Shown here: positions 61,384 to 64,000 of the stretch, piece after piece
Layout of the letters: the number at the start of each line of letters is the position of its first letter
Numbering within the stretch: position 1 is the first letter of the stretch
Origin: Paenibacillus rhizosphaerae
GTDB lineage: Bacteria; Bacillota; Bacilli; Paenibacillales; Paenibacillaceae
Reading direction: 5' to 3'
DNA length: 64,000 nt
Assembly (NCBI RefSeq): GCF_014192015.1
Contig: NZ_JACHXJ010000008.1
Span: 48,903 to 112,902 of the forward strand
Made by a program: the position numbers and the translations under genes
The notes under the pieces: model-generated
What the model was told of the DNA's origin: nothing
What the model saw: the letters and a program-made list of their open reading frames with translations, nothing else
Database searches by the model: none

Positions 61384-63480
61384 GTGAAAATACACATGGT
61401 CAAAAGTGGCGACACATTATATGAGCTTTCGAAAAAATACGGCGTTCCTTTGCAAAAAATTATCGACGCCAACCCGCAAATCTCCGATCCAAATCAGCTT
61501 ACGGTCGGACAGAAAGTCAAAATTCCTGCGGAACCCATACAGGTTCCAAACAACGATCAAATCATCCATAAGCATGTCGTCAAGCAGGGAGACAGCCTTT
61601 GGAAATTGTCCAAAGCCTGGGGCGTTACGCTCAAGGATATGATCGACGCCAACCCGCAGCTCAAAAATCCGAACGCGCTCCTTGTAGGGGAAGTGGTCAA
61701 CATCCCTAAAGTCGGTGGCGTAACAGCCGAGAGTGTAGACGGGAATGCAAATGCCAAAACGATCCCCGGCAACAAAACATATACCGGTCCCAAAGAAGAA
61801 ATGACGGCACCGAATGAGGAGAACGTAGAGCCGGAAGAGGCAGAAAAGCCGAACAAAGAAGAGCTTACCGCGCCTATGGAAGAAAATAAGGAAGAGAACA
61901 ATGCCCAGGTGCTGCCGCAGCAGCTTCCCGAGCTGCCGAACATACCGTCCCCGCCCCCGCTCCCCAACCTGTCGATGAACCAGGAAATGCCGGAAATGAC
62001 CTCGCCGAATTACACCTTTCCAAACGTGATGCCCGTAGCGGAAAACCAGCCTAACGTTATGCCTATTGCCGAAAACCAGCCTAACGTCATGCCTGTTGCC
62101 GAAAACCAGCCCAACGTGATGCCGAGTATGGAGAATAAACCGAACATCATGCCTGCGGTGGAAAACCAACCCAACGTGATGCCGGCAGCCGAGAAGAAAC
62201 CGGCCTACAGCAAAGAGACCATTTACAGCGAAGTTACGCACAACCTCTTTATTCAGTATCCAGGCCCCGTGCACGAAGTCGCTTCCTATTACGACATGCC
62301 GAATGCCGAGAATGAGAACCTTCAGCACGCCATGAAAGAAAATAAGCAGAAAACACCTTATTATCCGGGAATCGTTCAGGGTACCGAGTATGAACCGGCC
62401 CCCAACGCTTATCCGACGGGTGTATCCCCAGCCTATGCGCCGCATTGGGAAAATCACGAGCATCCGGTCGCTTATGAGCCCATCCATGTGGGGCCGGCCC
62501 ATTACCAGCCGAATGAGGCGTTCCCGCATAGTGTAGAGCCAGCGTTTTATCATCCGGTACACACCGGAATTGCGCCTTATAGTCCATGTGGGTGCCAAGG
62601 AGTGGTATCACCATATTCGGGAATGGATCCATTCTACGCTCAGCCCTATAGTGAGCCGATAGCAGCATATCCAAACGCGAATGCCATGTTTCCTAATACT
62701 CAAGTAAGTCCGGCAGCAGCTTATCCGAACCAAATGCCAATGGTATCTCCAGCGGAGGCTTATCCGAACCAAATGCCGATGGTATCTCCAGCCGAGGTTT
62801 ATCCGAACCAAATGCCGATGGTATCTCCAGCGGAGGTTTATCCGAACCAAATGCCAATGGTATCTCCAGCGGAGGCTTATCCGAACCAAATGCCGATGGT
62901 ATCTCCAGCCGAGGTTTATCCGAACCAAATGCCGATGGTATCTCCAGCGGAGGTTTATCCGAACCAAATGCCGATGGTATCTCCAGCGGAGGTTTATCCG
63001 AACCAAATGCCGATGGTATCTCCAGCGGAGGTTTATCCGAATTACGCACCGATGCCTCATTATCCAGAAGTGGATCCGGCATATGCTTATCCGCATTTTG
63101 CTTATCCCACTCCATATGATTGGTGCTATCCGTCGCCCTATGGAATGGGGGTTCCATCGACGTTGGGAGCCTATGAGCATGGAGGGCCCAACGCCCCTTT
63201 TGTAGGGGCCGCCGAGAACGCGGCGTACTGGGATCGTAATCCGGCGCCCGCCTATCCAGCTCCGATTGGGGAGGAGGAAGCCCAAGCAACAGCGGCCATC
63301 AACGAGGCAGCGGTCCATGAGACATCCGAGGTGGAGGGAGTTGAGCCTGCGGCTGACGAGACAGCATCCACCCCTAAGGATAAAGCGAAGGCTAATAAAT
63401 CGAAAGCTCCCGCCGCCAAAAAGGATAGAAAAAGCACAGCTGCAGACAGATCGCGTAAAAATCCATGGATTAATGGATGA
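61384..63480 (+). CDS. safA: LysM repeat protein, SafA-like spore coat protein
   Basis: This 698-residue protein begins with two LysM domains (residues ~2-47 and ~61-108: VKSGDTLYELSKKYGVPLQK and VKQGDSLWKLSKAWGVTLKD) and no signal peptide. The rest is low-complexity, rich in Pro, Met, Asn, Tyr and Glu. It contains six 10-residue NVMPxAENQP repeats, eight 13-residue YPNQMPMVSPAE[AV] repeats and a lysine-rich C-terminus. SafA in B. subtilis has an N-terminal LysM and a similar Tyr/Pro-rich body and is recruited by SpoVID; the absence of a signal and the SpoVID gene in the same window support a coat role. GTG at 61384 follows AGGAGG. The gene name is by analogy. Confidence 0.85.
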   Translation: MKIHMVKSGDTLYELSKKYGVPLQKIIDANPQISDPNQLTVGQKVKIPAEPIQVPNNDQIIHKHVVKQGDSLWKLSKAWGVTLKDMIDANPQLKNPNALLVGEVVNIPKVGGVTAESVDGNANAKTIPGNKTYTGPKEEMTAPNEENVEPEEAEKPNKEELTAPMEENKEENNAQVLPQQLPELPNIPSPPPLPNLSMNQEMPEMTSPNYTFPNVMPVAENQPNVMPIAENQPNVMPVAENQPNVMPSMENKPNIMPAVENQPNVMPAAEKKPAYSKETIYSEVTHNLFIQYPGPVHEVASYYDMPNAENENLQHAMKENKQKTPYYPGIVQGTEYEPAPNAYPTGVSPAYAPHWENHEHPVAYEPIHVGPAHYQPNEAFPHSVEPAFYHPVHTGIAPYSPCGCQGVVSPYSGMDPFYAQPYSEPIAAYPNANAMFPNTQVSPAAAYPNQMPMVSPAEAYPNQMPMVSPAEVYPNQMPMVSPAEVYPNQMPMVSPAEAYPNQMPMVSPAEVYPNQMPMVSPAEVYPNQMPMVSPAEVYPNQMPMVSPAEVYPNYAPMPHYPEVDPAYAYPHFAYPTPYDWCYPSPYGMGVPSTLGAYEHGGPNAPFVGAAENAAYWDRNPAPAYPAPIGEEEAQATAAINEAAVHETSEVEGVEPAADETASTPKDKAKANKSKAPAAKKDRKSTAADRSRKNPWING
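62023..62202 (+). repeat. Six 30-bp repeats coding NVMPxAENQP
   Basis: Six consecutive 10-residue units (variants of NVMPVAENQP) inside the LysM coat-like protein. Codon-level differences are scattered through the units, so this block is older or less recently homogenised than the 39-bp block downstream. Confidence 0.95.
62722..63033 (+). repeat. Eight 39-bp repeats coding YPNQMPMVSPAE[AV]
   Basis: Eight units of exactly 39 bases in frame. The units differ at only three bases (CCA/CCG, GCG/GCC, GCT/GTT). Units 1-3 (62722-62838) and 4-6 (62839-62955) are identical 117-base blocks, and units 6, 7 and 8 are identical to unit 3. This indicates recent expansion by slippage or unequal exchange. 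Confidence 0.97.
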
Positions 63481-63500
63481 TAGCAGGTCAATTTGAGCAG

Positions 63501-63542
63501 AAGCAGGCATTTCGAGGTGATCGCCGGAATGCCTGCTTTTAA
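63501..63542 (+). terminator. Terminator after the LysM protein
   Basis: Stem AAGCAGGCATT with AATGCCTGCTT around a 16-base loop, then TTAATT. About 20 bases after the stop. From 63543 to 63840 I see no gene; the sequence is AT-rich and may hold an upstream rrn promoter (TTGCGG 63737, TAAATT 63761, 18 apart). Confidence 0.75.
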
Positions 63543-63843
63543 TTGAGTTCAAGCTTTGTATCATTGTATCCATACTTCTGCAAGAGCAAATCCGATTAAT
63601 GGCGATTTGTACTCTATGAAAACTGTAACATTATATGAGAACTAGTAAGAATATATGAAAAAGATGCTTGAATTATGTTAGAGTTTATTTTGTTCTGGGT
63701 AAAAATATACTATGGATTGATGGAATATTTTGTGTGTTGCGGCAGCGGTGACAACTGTGATAAATTATAAGTCCGGCCGAGTTAACCAGTTAGCAGGCCA
63801 GGGGAAATGAGATTTGATAGAAAAAACCTCTTCAAAGAAAGTC

Positions 63844-63872
63844 TTGCAAAGCTATCGAGTCTATGATATATT
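63844..63872 (+). promoter_or_regulatory. Promoter of an rRNA operon
   Basis: TTGCAA (63844-63849) and TATATT (63867-63872) are 17 bases apart in a context typical of Bacillales rrn promoters. The leader that follows supports the assignment. Confidence 0.75.
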
Positions 63873-64000
63873 ATAAGAGTTGCTGCTGAAACAACAGGCG
63901 GTAACAAAACGAAGTTTGATCTTTGAAAACTGAACAACGAGTGAGTATAAACGCGACGGTCTTATGACCGGAGCGAATGGAGATTAAATCAATCTCGTCA
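63873..64000 (+). other. rRNA operon leader (16S gene lies beyond the window)
   Basis: The segment TGATCTTTGAAAACT (63917-63931) matches the boxA-like antitermination element seen in Bacillus and Paenibacillus rrn leaders, followed by GAACAACGAGTGAG. No 16S sequence (such as GAGTTTGATCCTGG) is reached before the window ends, so the gene itself is not annotated. Confidence 0.75.

Overview
The window looks like an ordinary, vertically inherited chromosome segment from a spore-forming, moderately GC-rich member of the Bacillales, most likely Paenibacillus or a close relative. The grounds are gene content and order: ysoA-tig-clpX-lonB-lonA-ysxC-hemAXCDBL-spoVID-valS-folC-(murC)-spoIIB-maf-radC-mreBCD-minCD-spoIVFAB-rplU-prp-rpmA-spo0B-obg-pheB-pheA follows the Bacillus subtilis order, but with clpP beside clpX, an RNase E/G gene before rplU, a CobA-HemD fusion, and a GC content and start-codon use (many GTG and TTG) more like Paenibacillus. 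Genus is inferred from recall, not from a search.

Layout. 1-2800: the end of one half and the whole of the other half of a heterodimeric ABC exporter. 2980-5780: an AraC-family regulator divergent from a sugar-phosphate isomerase-like gene and a Gfo/Idh/MocA dehydrogenase. 5780-6440: a tRNA-Arg(TCT) on the minus strand, followed in its own direction by four tandem ~140-bp copies of its terminator region. 6700-17600: protein quality control (TPR protein, trigger factor, ClpP, ClpX, LonB, LonA) with ispG and the GTPase YsxC. 17900-19900: an unrecognised conserved-looking gene, speD, and a small membrane-anchored unknown. 20060-28830: tetrapyrrole synthesis from glutamyl-tRNA to uroporphyrinogen III with an embedded siroheme branch, then an RluA-type pseudouridine synthase. 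28950-38930: spoVID, a T-box-controlled valS, folC, murC, a SpoIIB-like SPOR protein, a DUF4321 protein and maf. 38970-43730: radC, mreBCD, minCD (cell shape and division-site placement). 44060-48600: a UPF0316 membrane protein and a four-gene OpuC-type osmoprotectant importer, which interrupt the usual minD-spoIVFA junction. 48800-55350: spoIVFA/FB, RNase G, the L21-Prp-L27 ribosomal cluster, spo0B and obgE. 55560-61220: PheB, homoserine dehydrogenase, threonine synthase, homoserine kinase, prephenate dehydratase and a branched-chain aminotransferase. 61380-63480: a LysM spore-coat-like protein with strongly repetitive sequence. 63840-64000: promoter and leader of an rRNA operon whose 16S gene must start just beyond the window.

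Working together, the genes are mostly housekeeping (proteolysis, heme/siroheme, wall shape, division, ribosome assembly, aspartate- and phenylalanine-family amino acids), with sporulation functions threaded through: Spo0B phosphorelay, SpoIIB at engulfment, SpoIVFA/FB control of sigma-K, SpoVID and a SafA-like protein in coat assembly.

I did not find a defence island, biosynthetic cluster, prophage, IS element or CRISPR array. The least explained items are the tRNA-linked tandem repeat array, the 195-residue unknown before speD, the 175-residue unknown before hemA, and the nested exact repeats in the LysM protein.
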